Assembly: GCA_026770585.1 (NCBI GenBank)
Contig: MU647837.1
Location: forward strand, 13,155-26,063
Direction of reading: 5' to 3'
Length of the DNA stretch: 12,909 nt
From: Baffinella frigidus
Lineage: Eukaryota; Cryptophyceae; Cryptomonadales; Baffinellaceae
The position numbers and the translations under genes were made by a program. Under the pieces are notes generated by a model. It saw only the letters and a list, made by a program, of their open reading frames with translations. It did no database searches and was not told the origin of the DNA. The stretch's first letter is position 1. Every line of letters begins with the position of its first letter. Positions 6,401 through 12,029 of the stretch are shown piece by piece.

Positions 6401-7643
6401 GGGAGCACTTGGATATACGAAGTATGTACAAGCCCTGCGGGTGAACAGGACTCAGACAGATCCAGACATTCCCAAGCGAGAATGCGCAAAGAACTGTGGA
6501 GTGATGTACTTTCAAGGACATCAAACCACATGCAAGTACCGAAAGGCACGCCTTCCGATCCTTGGTGAGAAAGGGGCCCTTCCTACGTGTGCGTACTGCG
6601 AGGCACCGTTCAAAGGAGACCACAACGCCACCTGTGCCAAAGCTCAGGAAGCCATGGCAGATGCCCAGCTCGGTGGAGGAGGTGGGGGTCCAGGCGGTCC
6701 TGGAGGGGGACGTGGGAATGGTGGAGGTGGTCGAGGAGGCGGAGGTGCTGGAGGTGGAGCACGAGGAGACGGACCCGCAGGAGGAGGCGCCCGTGGAGGT
6801 GGACGTGGTGGCGCCGCCCCGAGAGACGGAGGACGCGGGGGTGCAGCTCAAGGAGGCGGCCGTGGAGGGGCCGGAGCTGCGCAACGTGGTCGCGGAGGCG
6901 GGGCACCTGGAGCAAACTTGCGTCGAACGGTGGGCACGACCCAGGGAATTGAGTCAGACCCTCCTCTGAGGGGGCAGGATCCGTTTCTACAGGTCCACGT
7001 ACCACAAAGGAACACCGACGTACGAGTAGTGAAACTCCTGCTGAACCAGCCGATCGAGGTGGATGAGTGGAACCAACGTCCTTTTCCTGAACCTGTACGT
7101 GTGAAAGCCCACATCATCGAAGTCCTACCAGACGACGAGGACTCCCACGAACCTCCGACGGTGGACAAGAAGAAGAAAAAGACCAAAAATGCACCTGTCG
7201 GAGGACGTACTCCCGAAGTGTTGCCCAAGGACGAGGACTCTGAACCGCCCTCCCCAGATCAAGATGCTGTCAAGGCGATTCACGGGGGGGGAGTCGGGGA
7301 AACCGTAGGCGGGAAGCCTGCTCTCAAATCGGCACTGAAGAGCTCAAACTTTACCTTTACACACGACAAGTCGGAGAGCGGGACGACAGACAAGGTCGAG
7401 GCGTGCAGTCTCTATGACCTCCCTCCGCGTGGACCGGAAAGGGAGATCTTCTCTTCACGGAAAGATGGTCTCGGGCCCCAAGGACCAGGCACTGAAGGAC
7501 CTCTAACGAAAGCCCCGCAAGGAAATCTGCCAGAGGATCCGGAAGGGAAAGACGGAGTGAAGACCCTCATCGCCTCACTGGAGAAGCACGCGGAGGATGG
7601 GGGGGGACGATTTTGGGGCTCTTTTTCGAGGACGATCCGCTGA
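3240..7643 (+). CDS. Gag-like polyprotein, main part (coiled coil, helical core, zinc knuckles, RGG tail; ORF2)
   Basis: The frame is open from 2922 to the TGA at 7641-7643, but its first ATG is at 3678, inside the coiled coil. Only from about 3240 does it look like protein, starting with an acidic Ser/Glu/Asp linker that continues the one in the preceding frame. Order: coiled coil rich in Lys/Glu/Arg (3564-3779); Ser/Glu/Asp-rich low-complexity region (4359-4508); a large, mostly helical domain with several Trp and Tyr (5139-6209); two zinc knuckles, CX3CX7HX3C (6483-6533) and CX2CX7HX3C (6588-6635); an 80-residue Gly/Arg tract (6672-6914); a Lys-rich patch, a twice-repeated Glu-Val-Leu-Pro-x-Asp-Glu-Asp-Ser motif (7119 and 7215), and an acidic/Pro C-terminus. 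This order matches capsid then nucleocapsid of retroelement Gag proteins, but spacing differs from the usual CX2CX4HX4C and I recognise no specific family. No protease DTG/DSG, YxDD, RNase H or integrase motif is present. A cellular RNA-binding protein is the alternative. Confidence 0.78.
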   Translation, partial: RRLSDEQDAPPSEEFPQEDEGSDSSGWSRLLSGKKTHPPSAPLLDEDWTRSSTSAPAPRLLSWRAHTAASIFHKDGVPLSVLHPEIEDLAPEDGRYKCLTTGKLISKGAFFKRQRAADKEREALSDSRKRAEEKENARAAQEVAKEMKDSRRRLQDDKEERRVERHAAADLVSKEHRRAALRLDCYARAVEAAGKSGTKAEKLDFYTQILEGDGGDLLDFSTPGTGRYTTKLEQLVEVVLSATTAVTMANSRARELGKERASLETALGDAFENQGEDDEEEALAFMKGLQESLDQVTLSSNEARRQAFEAYHHLGGARKVLAAKVEALTLEDATLQDRLNQRNQRARAADRGRGQRTSPLFPEWVPEQRKRAMSSGSGEGGPPSEDLGASTTDDEREESTHSADEEVCTGDEESGEDSRSSKVSYGGTQQRRTPTEDSESRGRRRGHEDTSSGGGNRREQPAPLGSRYSFRPDRGFQELNTRDGQRRELEYWSGRRRSLVGDDERGTNRKGSQGAALALLATPEELRARISSEERRTHTTSPLGFLSESVWETPRPSTAKESGLAKGPLNHAWGSHPHVAGRDPEESLGLGALPLRESMLFETGGHLQGAAHPVDAALQKVAEAGAAGIGGNRTTIKPFFTPEIMKSVLLELDGHAIECPGSATDLERSTAAKRHFDRITPLIQQRLDPSFSTMLRICGKVGAITAMFPSRVPSRLHDTIEGGRIVDDPDSLRFKEAAVLWLEYRLKGMDSTELNDVGRSVAEASQLGAGIPELQPTHVHFEKVYRHYVQEVTLKYGVLTGWLTMFTAIELRATSNVNSKWKSGPGSNIISTIMSSRKLGFGAGVHIHPFYGLWILSDWYAISKPNHARHVTALRKALQNSISFGPRCEFAAQLFLDTLTRDLDHFHAAVLGASGGSSGQIIHEDRGLISDFIDRYKQLLADPSNHLLPAAQLAHAERLLCLNTKNDTEVYTVTELIKQMWTWDQETFTPPAAPYTDLQSGRGLDSSDRGVAIRRRKGTVQKVAVSYGEDLDTGYEDEDYSATAGVGEGETGPWGALGYTKYVQALRVNRTQTDPDIPKRECAKNCGVMYFQGHQTTCKYRKARLPILGEKGALPTCAYCEAPFKGDHNATCAKAQEAMADAQLGGGGGGPGGPGGGRGNGGGGRGGGGAGGGARGDGPAGGGARGGGRGGAAPRDGGRGGAAQGGGRGGAGAAQRGRGGGAPGANLRRTVGTTQGIESDPPLRGQDPFLQVHVPQRNTDVRVVKLLLNQPIEVDEWNQRPFPEPVRVKAHIIEVLPDDEDSHEPPTVDKKKKKTKNAPVGGRTPEVLPKDEDSEPPSPDQDAVKAIHGGGVGETVGGKPALKSALKSSNFTFTHDKSESGTTDKVEACSLYDLPPRGPEREIFSSRKDGLGPQGPGTEGPLTKAPQGNLPEDPEGKDGVKTLIASLEKHAEDGGGRFWGSFSRTIR
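6483..6635 (+). other. Paired C2HC zinc-knuckle motifs within the Gag-like ORF
   Basis: First motif CX3CX7HX3C (codons at 6483, 6495, 6519, 6531); second CX2CX7HX3C (6588, 6597, 6621, 6633). Both share the X7-H-X3-C second half, arguing that they are related repeats. They immediately precede the Gly/Arg tract. Zinc and nucleic-acid binding are inferred. Confidence 0.6.
6672..6914 (+). repeat. Glycine/arginine-rich (RGG-type) coding low-complexity tract
   Basis: About 80 codons dominated by GGN with interspersed Arg, Ala and Pro. Typical of RNA-binding tails. It also makes long shadow frames on both strands, which should not be annotated. Confidence 0.85.
7119..7244 (+). repeat. Internal peptide repeat near the ORF2 C-terminus
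   Basis: The nonapeptide Glu-Val-Leu-Pro-(Asp/Lys)-Asp-Glu-Asp-Ser occurs twice, 32 codons apart (codons from 7119 and from 7215), each time followed within two residues by Glu-Pro-Pro. The synonymous positions have drifted between copies, suggesting that the peptide and not the DNA is being kept. Confidence 0.75.
7599..7607 (+). promoter_or_regulatory. Candidate -1 slippery site G_GGG_GGA
   Basis: An eight-G run (7599-7606) followed by A places GGGGGGA at 7601-7607 in the ORF2 frame, the X_XXY_YYZ arrangement used in -1 frameshifting. Slippage would bypass the TGA at 7641 and enter a frame open to 7861. GGCTC (7617-7621) can pair with GAGCC downstream near 7658-7662 as a weak stimulator. 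The same G8-A context occurs at 7284-7292, and another G8 at 4181-4188, so this may be only homopolymer noise. Confidence 0.3.
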
Positions 7644-7861
7644 TTTTCTTTTTCGGAGCCTCGCTTTTGGATGCCGCGGGGGGCCCCGACAAACTTGTCT
7701 TACTGCGCGCCATACCAGGCAGAGAGCAGAAAATTGACTCTTTTTCGAGGCAAAAACGTGCCAGTCCTGGGTTTTCTGAAGGAGATCACCGGAACGGATC
7801 CTTTTATTGGAAGGATCTATTTTGGGCGAATTTATTGGTCAACTTTCGGAGAAATCTTTAA
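7607..7861 (+). CDS. Possible -1 frame extension of ORF2 (84 codons)
   Basis: Frame 2 is open from the G8 run to the stop ending at 7861. Its first half (about 45 codons) has mixed hydrophobic and acidic composition, with Phe-Phe-Glu-Asp-Asp and Gly-Gly-Pro-Asp-Lys patches, and reads more like a protein than the last dozen codons of ORF2. No start codon or domain is recognised. It may be a remnant of coding sequence that once followed, or chance. Confidence 0.25.
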   Translation, partial: TILGLFFEDDPLIFFFGASLLDAAGGPDKLVLLRAIPGREQKIDSFSRQKRASPGFSEGDHRNGSFYWKDLFWANLLVNFRRNL

Positions 7862-8015
7862 GTCAATTTTTGTGTCTTTTCTCCAAAAGTGGCCAAAACC
7901 TCTCTCCCTCTCTCTCTCCCTCTCTCTCTTCCTCTCTCGGATCCTCTTCCTTCCTCAAGACCTACTCCTCGACTTCGTCGCTCCATCGCTGGTGGACATA
8001 CTCCATTCCTTCTGA
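7644..8015 (+). pseudogene. In-frame open stretch after the ORF2 stop (123 codons)
   Basis: The ORF2 frame stays open for 123 codons after its TGA, to the stop ending at 8015. Codons about 7736-7890 give a plausible Phe/Ile/Gly-rich peptide. After that the frame enters a pyrimidine microsatellite and encodes Ser-Leu repeats. CTCTTTTTCGAGG is repeated at 7619-7631 and 7738-7750. Readthrough or a decayed 3' coding segment is possible; nothing identifies it. Confidence 0.25.
7899..7938 (+). repeat. Pure pyrimidine (CT)n tract
   Basis: Forty consecutive C/T bases, mostly CTCTCT with CCC interruptions, 0.4 kb upstream of the right 257-bp repeat. On the minus strand it is a polypurine tract, but it does not adjoin the repeat as a retroelement polypurine tract should. 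Confidence 0.9.
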
Positions 8016-8338
8016 GGATCTACAGTAGAGTGAGGCGTAGGTGAAGATGCGGAAGAAACCTCAATAGGAGCCTATCGAGGCGCGTCCCTCACTGGATATG
8101 AGAGGCTCTCGGCTTGAGACCAGAGACCGATGTAGGCAGTGAGGGCTCTACGGAAAAAGAGGACGAGAGTGAGCAGTATGAGAAATTTCAGGAACCCAGA
8201 GGGGGTCCGAGTTTTTCTTGCTGAAATGGTTGAGAGTACTACTGTGTGTCGGTCCTGTGTGGTAGTTATCCCACTGGTACCGAACGGGGGTGACGTAATT
8301 TCAACCTTCTTAAGTTGTCGCCCTGGCGTAAGGCCGAC
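8016..8338. other. Non-coding 3' part before the right repeat
   Basis: No supported gene. Sequence at 8196-8229 resembles the reverse complement of about 8589-8620 (roughly 28 of 34 positions with small gaps), so the right 257-bp repeat is loosely bracketed by inverted arms. CTTAAGTTG (8309-8317) and CCCTGGCG (8321-8328) also occur around the inner end of the left repeat. Confidence 0.5.
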
Positions 8339-8595
8339 TATAAGTGGTCCTCTCCAAGGGTTCCAATATCCCTTAAGTGACATAAGTGGTTCTCTCCACT
8401 TATGGATCACCCTAAAGGGTTCAGATCTGCCTTAAGTGGCCTGTTGGGTGATTAATGAATAAACCTTCGTTTCCCAAAGCTGAGTTCCCACGCCATTGCC
8501 TCGCGACAAGCGGATCCTTCCCCAGAGAGTGCGTTTGGCCCTTCAGGTGAGACACAGGCCCGGGAAGTCTCCTTAAGTTGACGTGGTTCCATTAG
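8339..8595 (+). repeat. 257-bp direct repeat, right copy (candidate LTR-like end)
   Basis: Same orientation as 635-891, offset 7704 bp, 98.8% identical. The 9-bp hairpin is conserved at 8381-8404. The trinucleotide TAA lies just outside both the left copy (632-634) and the right copy (8596-8598), a very weak hint of a target duplication. No polypurine tract precedes this copy. After the repeat, AGCCCTGG follows in both places but at different distances (6 nt versus 21 nt), so the true repeat may extend further with an indel. Confidence 0.85.
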
Positions 8596-8657
8596 TAAGA
8601 AAACTCGAACACCTCCAGCCCTGGACGCTTCTCTAAAACCACTTGTAGGGGTCATGT

Positions 8658-8671
8658 CCTTTTTAAAAAGG
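8658..8671. repeat. 14-bp perfect palindrome
   Basis: CCTTTTTAAAAAGG, just outside the right 257-bp repeat. Not part of either repeat copy; function unknown. Confidence 0.85.
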
Positions 8672-8956
8672 GCAAAATTAGACTTTTGCCGCAACTTTAG
8701 ACGACGAAGCCACTTTCAACACTCCCCAAAATGGAGGTACTCCTTTTTGCGATGAATTTTTGCCTGGATGCACCGTTCTCGGCGCCCTGTCCGGTGCTTG
8801 TCACGTCCACGAGCGTACCGGGATCGCGTCGCCGTGGCGCTCCTCTCCTGCCGACGGCGCAGCGGTGCGCGCAGCGTACGCCGAGAGGCAGCTGCATTCG
8901 GGATTCGGACGTCTCCGAAGCTCGGAGGCCGATCCACGAGTGCCCACGCCCATCCT

Positions 8957-9191
8957 CGCGCCAGGCTGCATCCCCTCCCTGCCCCCAGTGCACGTTCCGC
9001 TGCGTGCACACTCTGCTGCCCTGCGTGCCTGCGCTGCTGCTCCCGCATGCATCCTCGCTCCCCACGACAAAATGTCGTCAGATTTATCGATCCCAGCCTC
9101 TGTGCACGCTGGGATCGCGCCTGGCCGCATTCTCTCCCTGCTCCGTGAGCGCATTCTGCTACGTGCACGCTCTGCTGCCCCGCGTGTTTGC
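8957..9191. repeat. Diverged ~159-bp duplication (two copies)
   Basis: 8957-9032 aligns with 9116-9191 at offset 159: both begin CGCGCC.GGC.GCAT, share TCTCCCTG-like and GTGCAC.CTCTGCTGCCC blocks, and end GCGTG. A further 18-bp exact repeat, GCTCTGCTGCCCCGCGTG, occurs at 9169-9186 and 9194-9211. This is an old, degenerate minisatellite-like array. Confidence 0.7.
9088..9117. repeat. 10-bp perfect hairpin
   Basis: CGATCCCAGC (9088-9097), 10-nt loop, GCTGGGATCG (9108-9117). A smaller perfect hairpin, ACGACA-AAA-TGTCGT, precedes it at 9064-9078. Together they fall at the junction between the two ~159-bp repeat copies. Confidence 0.85.
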
Positions 9192-9855
9192 ATGCTCTGC
9201 TGCCCCGCGTGCGCCCTTGCGTGCGTCCTGCCATCGCCTCTTCGAACATGTGAGCAGCGTGCGATGGTGCCAAGCGCACTGCAGCTCTCCCTCCCTGCTC
9301 CCGCGTGCTTGCTCGGCCGCCCACACATGTGTGTTCTGTACTGCTCCAGCACGCGTGCTCACTCTACTGCACCCGTGTGGGGGTGCGCCCTGCTGCTCCC
9401 GCACGTGGACTTCCCAATGCACCTACCCTGCTTGCCCTGCACCACTACCGCCACGCCGCGCCCATGCCATCCCCTCCCCCGCACCCACCACTACGTACTC
9501 AGTCCCGCTTCTTTGCATGAGCGCAGGTGATCACCCCCGGGTGAGCGCTGGCGCCCACGAGTTTTACAACGTGACGAGACAACGAACCCTCATCAGGCAG
9601 CATCCCCTCCCTTCCCTTCATACTCACCGCCAACCTCCTAACACCTAACCCTGAAGGTTCAAGCGGATATGACTTGGAGGGCAAGGCATACTTCTCCTGC
9701 CGCACATGAGCCCTCGCTGGACTGCATCACCCCCCCTCCCCTCCCGATTGCTGTCCTTGTATGTTGAGGTTCTTTGAGCCCTGCATCCTGACGTGTACCT
9801 TGCCGACCTTTTGAAACCTGCAATTTCCGGGTTTCTGAATGTACACCCCCTTTGA

Positions 9856-10137
9856 CCTTTGCAACCCGCACAACTTGACAACCACGCTGTATGTGTCGTT
9901 TTGTTTGCAAAATAAATAAATAGATTGACACTATTGTGAACTGTACGCCGCTCACCTGAGCCGGCGGCTCCGTGAATTTACTCAAATAACTTTTGGCCTT
10001 TGGAACCCGCACAACTCCACAACCACATTGCATGTATTGTTTTGGTTTGCAAATAAATAAACTCATTGACACTATTTGTGAATTGTACGCCGCTCACCTG
10101 AACCGGCGGCTTCGTGCTTTTACTCAAACACCGTTTG
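9856..10137. repeat. 141-bp tandem repeat (two copies) with AATAAATAAA
   Basis: Copy 1 (9856-9996) and copy 2 (9997-10137) both run CCTTTG.AACCCGCACAAC, then CAACCAC, TTTGCAAA(A)TAAATAAA, ATTGACACTATT, GTACGCCGCTCACCTGA.CC and GGCGGC. Identity is roughly 80%. Each contains overlapping AATAAA motifs (plus strand) and CAGGTGAG on the minus strand (9951-9958 and 10093-10100). The period is a multiple of three and a minus-strand frame stays open across both copies, but I see no protein motif. Confidence 0.85.
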
Positions 10138-10568
10138 GGGGTCCGCAGGTGAGGACAGCATACATCATCGCATGGCCGGCGAGGACGGCTGCGGACGTGG
10201 GGCGGGGGGGGCGCACAGCATGCCTCGCGGCGGTGCGCCCGCGGAGGGACCCCTTCCGGGTCCCTTTGCTTCTGAGGGGCCTTTCCGGCATAGTGGGCTT
10301 GACGAGGGGGGGCGGGGTGACTTCGGCCGGCACTGTGGGATTGACGAGGAGGGGCGGGGACGGCGCGCTTAACGGCCCCGCATGTAGAGGAGACTGGGTC
10401 CCGGCGCTGCGCTGGTCCCAGTACCCGAGTTTACCCCTGGGGGGTGTGCGCCTATTAGGAACTTTCTGATAGAATAGGGGTAACGTTGAGGGCCAGTCAC
10501 GCTATTTTTGCCTGACAGGACCGAAACGCAACCACCGGGAGCGGCCCCTTGAACCACAGCGGGCAGAG

Positions 10569-10587
10569 CCCAAATACTCTATTTGGG
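10569..10587. repeat. 8-bp perfect hairpin
   Basis: CCCAAATA (10569-10576), CTC, TATTTGGG (10580-10587). Confidence 0.85.
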
Positions 10588-10721
10588 AAGCAAGGCCTAT
10601 CTGATCCTAGCTTGGGGACGGTGAGAGACCGACATGAGAGCTCAGGTTATGAGCTCGGAAGGCCTGACCACCAAGCCACTTAAGGCTTGGAGTTAACTTA
10701 AGATCTCTCAACTTAAGAAGG

Positions 10722-10735
10722 CCTTACATGTAAGG
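10722..10735. repeat. 14-bp perfect palindrome
   Basis: CCTTACATGTAAGG, following two AACTTAAG motifs. Could be a dimeric protein-binding site; no evidence beyond symmetry. Confidence 0.8.
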
Positions 10736-10802
10736 GACTTGACGAAAAGTCAATCAACGGCGTAAAGGGGTACGTGATCATTAAAGGGAGAAGGAAATGG
10801 CT

Positions 10803-10827
10803 CCAAGGGTTCCTCGAGAATCCTTGG
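10803..10827. repeat. 10-bp hairpin with one G:U
   Basis: CCAAGGGTTC (10803-10812), loop CTCGA, GAATCCTTGG (10818-10827). All ten positions pair, one as a wobble. The preceding GGAAATGGCT also appears in the 41-bp tandem units near position 300. Confidence 0.8.
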
Positions 10828-11055
10828 TCCCAGTTCTTTATCCAAGAATAATCCTGACACGATTCTGCGTCTTCAGCGTCTGCGGTACCCTTGCCTCCCC
10901 TTGTGAGTAGGAATCCCCTGCTCACCTTCTGTACGCTCACCGAGCTCTATTAGGTAAAAGCCCTGTAGACCTACGCACCTTCTTCACAAGGAACCGCAAG
11001 AAGGTCCGCTAGAAAAAGGCAGCGAACCCCCCTCAGGGATCCTCGCAAAACGCTG

Positions 11056-11111
11056 CCCACGCCCACCCAACCCGCCCACCCATGCTCCACAAGGCCCACC
11101 CATCCCACCCC
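11056..11111 (-). promoter_or_regulatory. Two adjacent G-quadruplex motifs (minus strand)
   Basis: Plus-strand C3 runs at 11056, 11062, 11066, 11071, 11075 and 11079 give six G3 runs on the minus strand with loops of 1-3 nt. A second set at 11095, 11099, 11104 and 11108 gives four more runs with loops of 1-2 nt. These are strong four-tetrad-run patterns by sequence rule. Whether they fold or regulate anything is not visible. Confidence 0.75.
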
Positions 11112-11436
11112 GCCTCGGAACATAGGTCGCCCCCAGCGCCCCAGGTCCCTCGCCCACCTCCCCTCGGAAAAATTCTCGATCCCAAAATTCCCCGGCCCCC
11201 TCCAACCTCCAAGCCCATCCCGGCCACGCACCCGCCCGCCGCGCAGCATGCCGACCACCGCTCCGCTACTCGGGCCCCGCTTCGCGCCGCAAGATGCCAA
11301 GCACATCGACATCGCGCCCCGCCGCTCCATCGCAGCTGAGAATCCCCTCCCACACAAAACCCGCAAGAAAAATTTCCCGGATGGCAGGCCACACCGAACG
11401 CGCCGCTGGGCGCAACCACAACAGCCGCACTGACGC

Positions 11437-11460
11437 GGTGCTCAGCGAACGCTGAGCACC
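11437..11460. repeat. 11-bp perfect hairpin
   Basis: GGTGCTCAGCG (11437-11447) and CGCTGAGCACC (11450-11460) pair fully around AA. It is followed after four bases by the 7-bp hairpin at 11465-11481, and both have A-rich, very short loops. They begin the structured region that runs to about 12470. Confidence 0.9.
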
Positions 11461-11595
11461 ATCGGGCTCGGAACCCGAGCCTGCAATGACCCCAGACAAC
11501 AGGACCTGAAAACCTGAAAATCTCGGACATCCTCCCGAAGACAACCTCGGATCTCCGACACCAACGACATCGCATAAACCCCTGCCAACAGGAAT

Positions 11596-11732
11596 CGCAG
11601 CGCCAGCGGGATGAACTCCATTGCACCTGCACTGCTTCGCAGTAGCAGCGAAACCCCCCCGGAGACGCCACCTGTACCGTGCAGCGTGAATCCGCCTGCA
11701 TGTGCAGGCAGCAGCACCCTAATCCCCAGTCA
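11596..11732. repeat. 137-bp structured repeat, copy A
   Basis: Matches 11894-12029 with nine substitutions and one C/no-C indel in a C run (seven C versus six). It contains a variable 16-nt block (11635-11650) flanked by constant sequence, and a constant inverted repeat GCCTGCA (11694-11700) / TGCAGGC (11703-11709). In the variable block CTGCT (11632-11636) pairs with AGCAG (11644-11648), and TTCGC (11636-11640) can alternatively pair with GCGAA (11648-11652). It is not coding: the indel breaks every frame. It is probably a structured non-coding RNA or element; the family is not recognised. Confidence 0.85.
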
Positions 11733-11769
11733 ACCTGACCAGGGCATCCACGCTGACACCGCACCCTAG

Positions 11770-11822
11770 AAGCGGGATCTCCCGCCCCTGACCCGTGTGC
11801 TTGCTACACCGAGCGGGTCAGG
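11770..11822. repeat. Two hairpins between the 137-bp repeat copies
   Basis: GCGGGA-TC-TCCCGC (11770-11783) is followed by CCTGACCCG (11787-11795) pairing perfectly with CGGGTCAGG (11814-11822), with TGT/ACA pairing inside its loop. They occupy the spacer between the two repeat copies, continuing the run of hairpins that starts at 11437. Confidence 0.85.
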
Positions 11823-11893
11823 AACGGGACCAAAACCTGCCGCAACCTCCCAAGCGCAGAGAAACCCCAACCCCCCCCTCGAGCAGAAACCAC

Positions 11894-12029
11894 CGCAGCG
11901 CCAGCGGGATGAACTCCATTGCACCTGCACTGTCTCTCAGTGACAGAGAAACCCCCCGGAGACGCCACCTGTACCGTGCAGCGTAAATCCGCCTGCATGT
12001 GCAGGCAGCAGCGCCCTAATCCCAAGTCA
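11894..12029. repeat. 136-bp structured repeat, copy B
   Basis: Second copy, 298 bp from copy A. The block at 11933-11948 differs from copy A at six positions, all in complementary pairs: CTGTC (11930-11934) still pairs with GACAG (11942-11946), and TCTC (11935-11938) with GAGA (11946-11949). The inverted repeat GCCTGCA/TGCAGGC is retained at 11991-12006. Only three other substitutions occur across the copy. Confidence 0.85.

Larger units (their letters stand above)
8596..9855. other. Pyrimidine-rich degenerate repeat region, no gene
   Basis: Long overlapping open frames exist here on both strands (for example 8731-9648 plus and 8716-9324 minus), but they are Cys/Pro/Ala/Arg-rich with no motif, and all frames are open together because the DNA is GC-rich and repetitive. 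The region is built from diverged repeats of CTCTGCTGCCC and CGCGTG type; see the 159-bp repeat. Hairpins lie at 9064-9078 and 9088-9117. Nothing recognisable lies between 9520 and 9855. Confidence 0.6.
10138..11036. other. Gene-free stretch with G-rich duplication and palindromes
   Basis: No supported gene. A G-rich 42-bp duplication (GTGGG.TTGACGAGG at 10293 and 10335) is followed by AT-richer DNA with perfect palindromes at 10569-10587, 10722-10735 and 10803-10827. CTTAAG occurs repeatedly between 10680 and 10720, reminiscent of the CTTAAGTGG elements in the 257-bp repeat, without longer similarity. Confidence 0.5.
11037..11595. other. C-rich gene-free stretch with two strong hairpins
   Basis: A minus-strand frame of 243 codons (11033-11764) crosses this stretch but is Cys/Trp/Gly/Arg-rich, has no motif and is broken in the second copy of the 137-bp repeat, so I do not call it. 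GGTGCTCAGCG (11437-11447), AA, CGCTGAGCACC (11450-11460) is an 11-bp perfect stem. Four bases further, GGCTCGG (11465-11471), AAC, CCGAGCC (11475-11481) is another. Confidence 0.6.

Noticed and set aside
5694-6884. 396-codon minus-strand ORF opposite the Gag-like ORF
   Set aside because: Runs antisense to the helical and zinc-knuckle coding region. Ser/Thr-rich composition mirrors the GGN codons, so it is a shadow frame.
8731-9648. 305-codon plus-strand ORF (and overlapping 256- and 202-codon frames)
   Set aside because: Cys/Pro/Ala/Arg-rich, motif-free, and open in several frames on both strands at once over degenerate CT-rich repeats. This is an expected artefact of composition.
11033-11764. 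243-codon minus-strand ORF
   Set aside because: Cys/Trp/Gly-rich without motifs. In the 137-bp repeat a one-base indel breaks the frame between copies, and the differences there preserve base pairing rather than amino acids.
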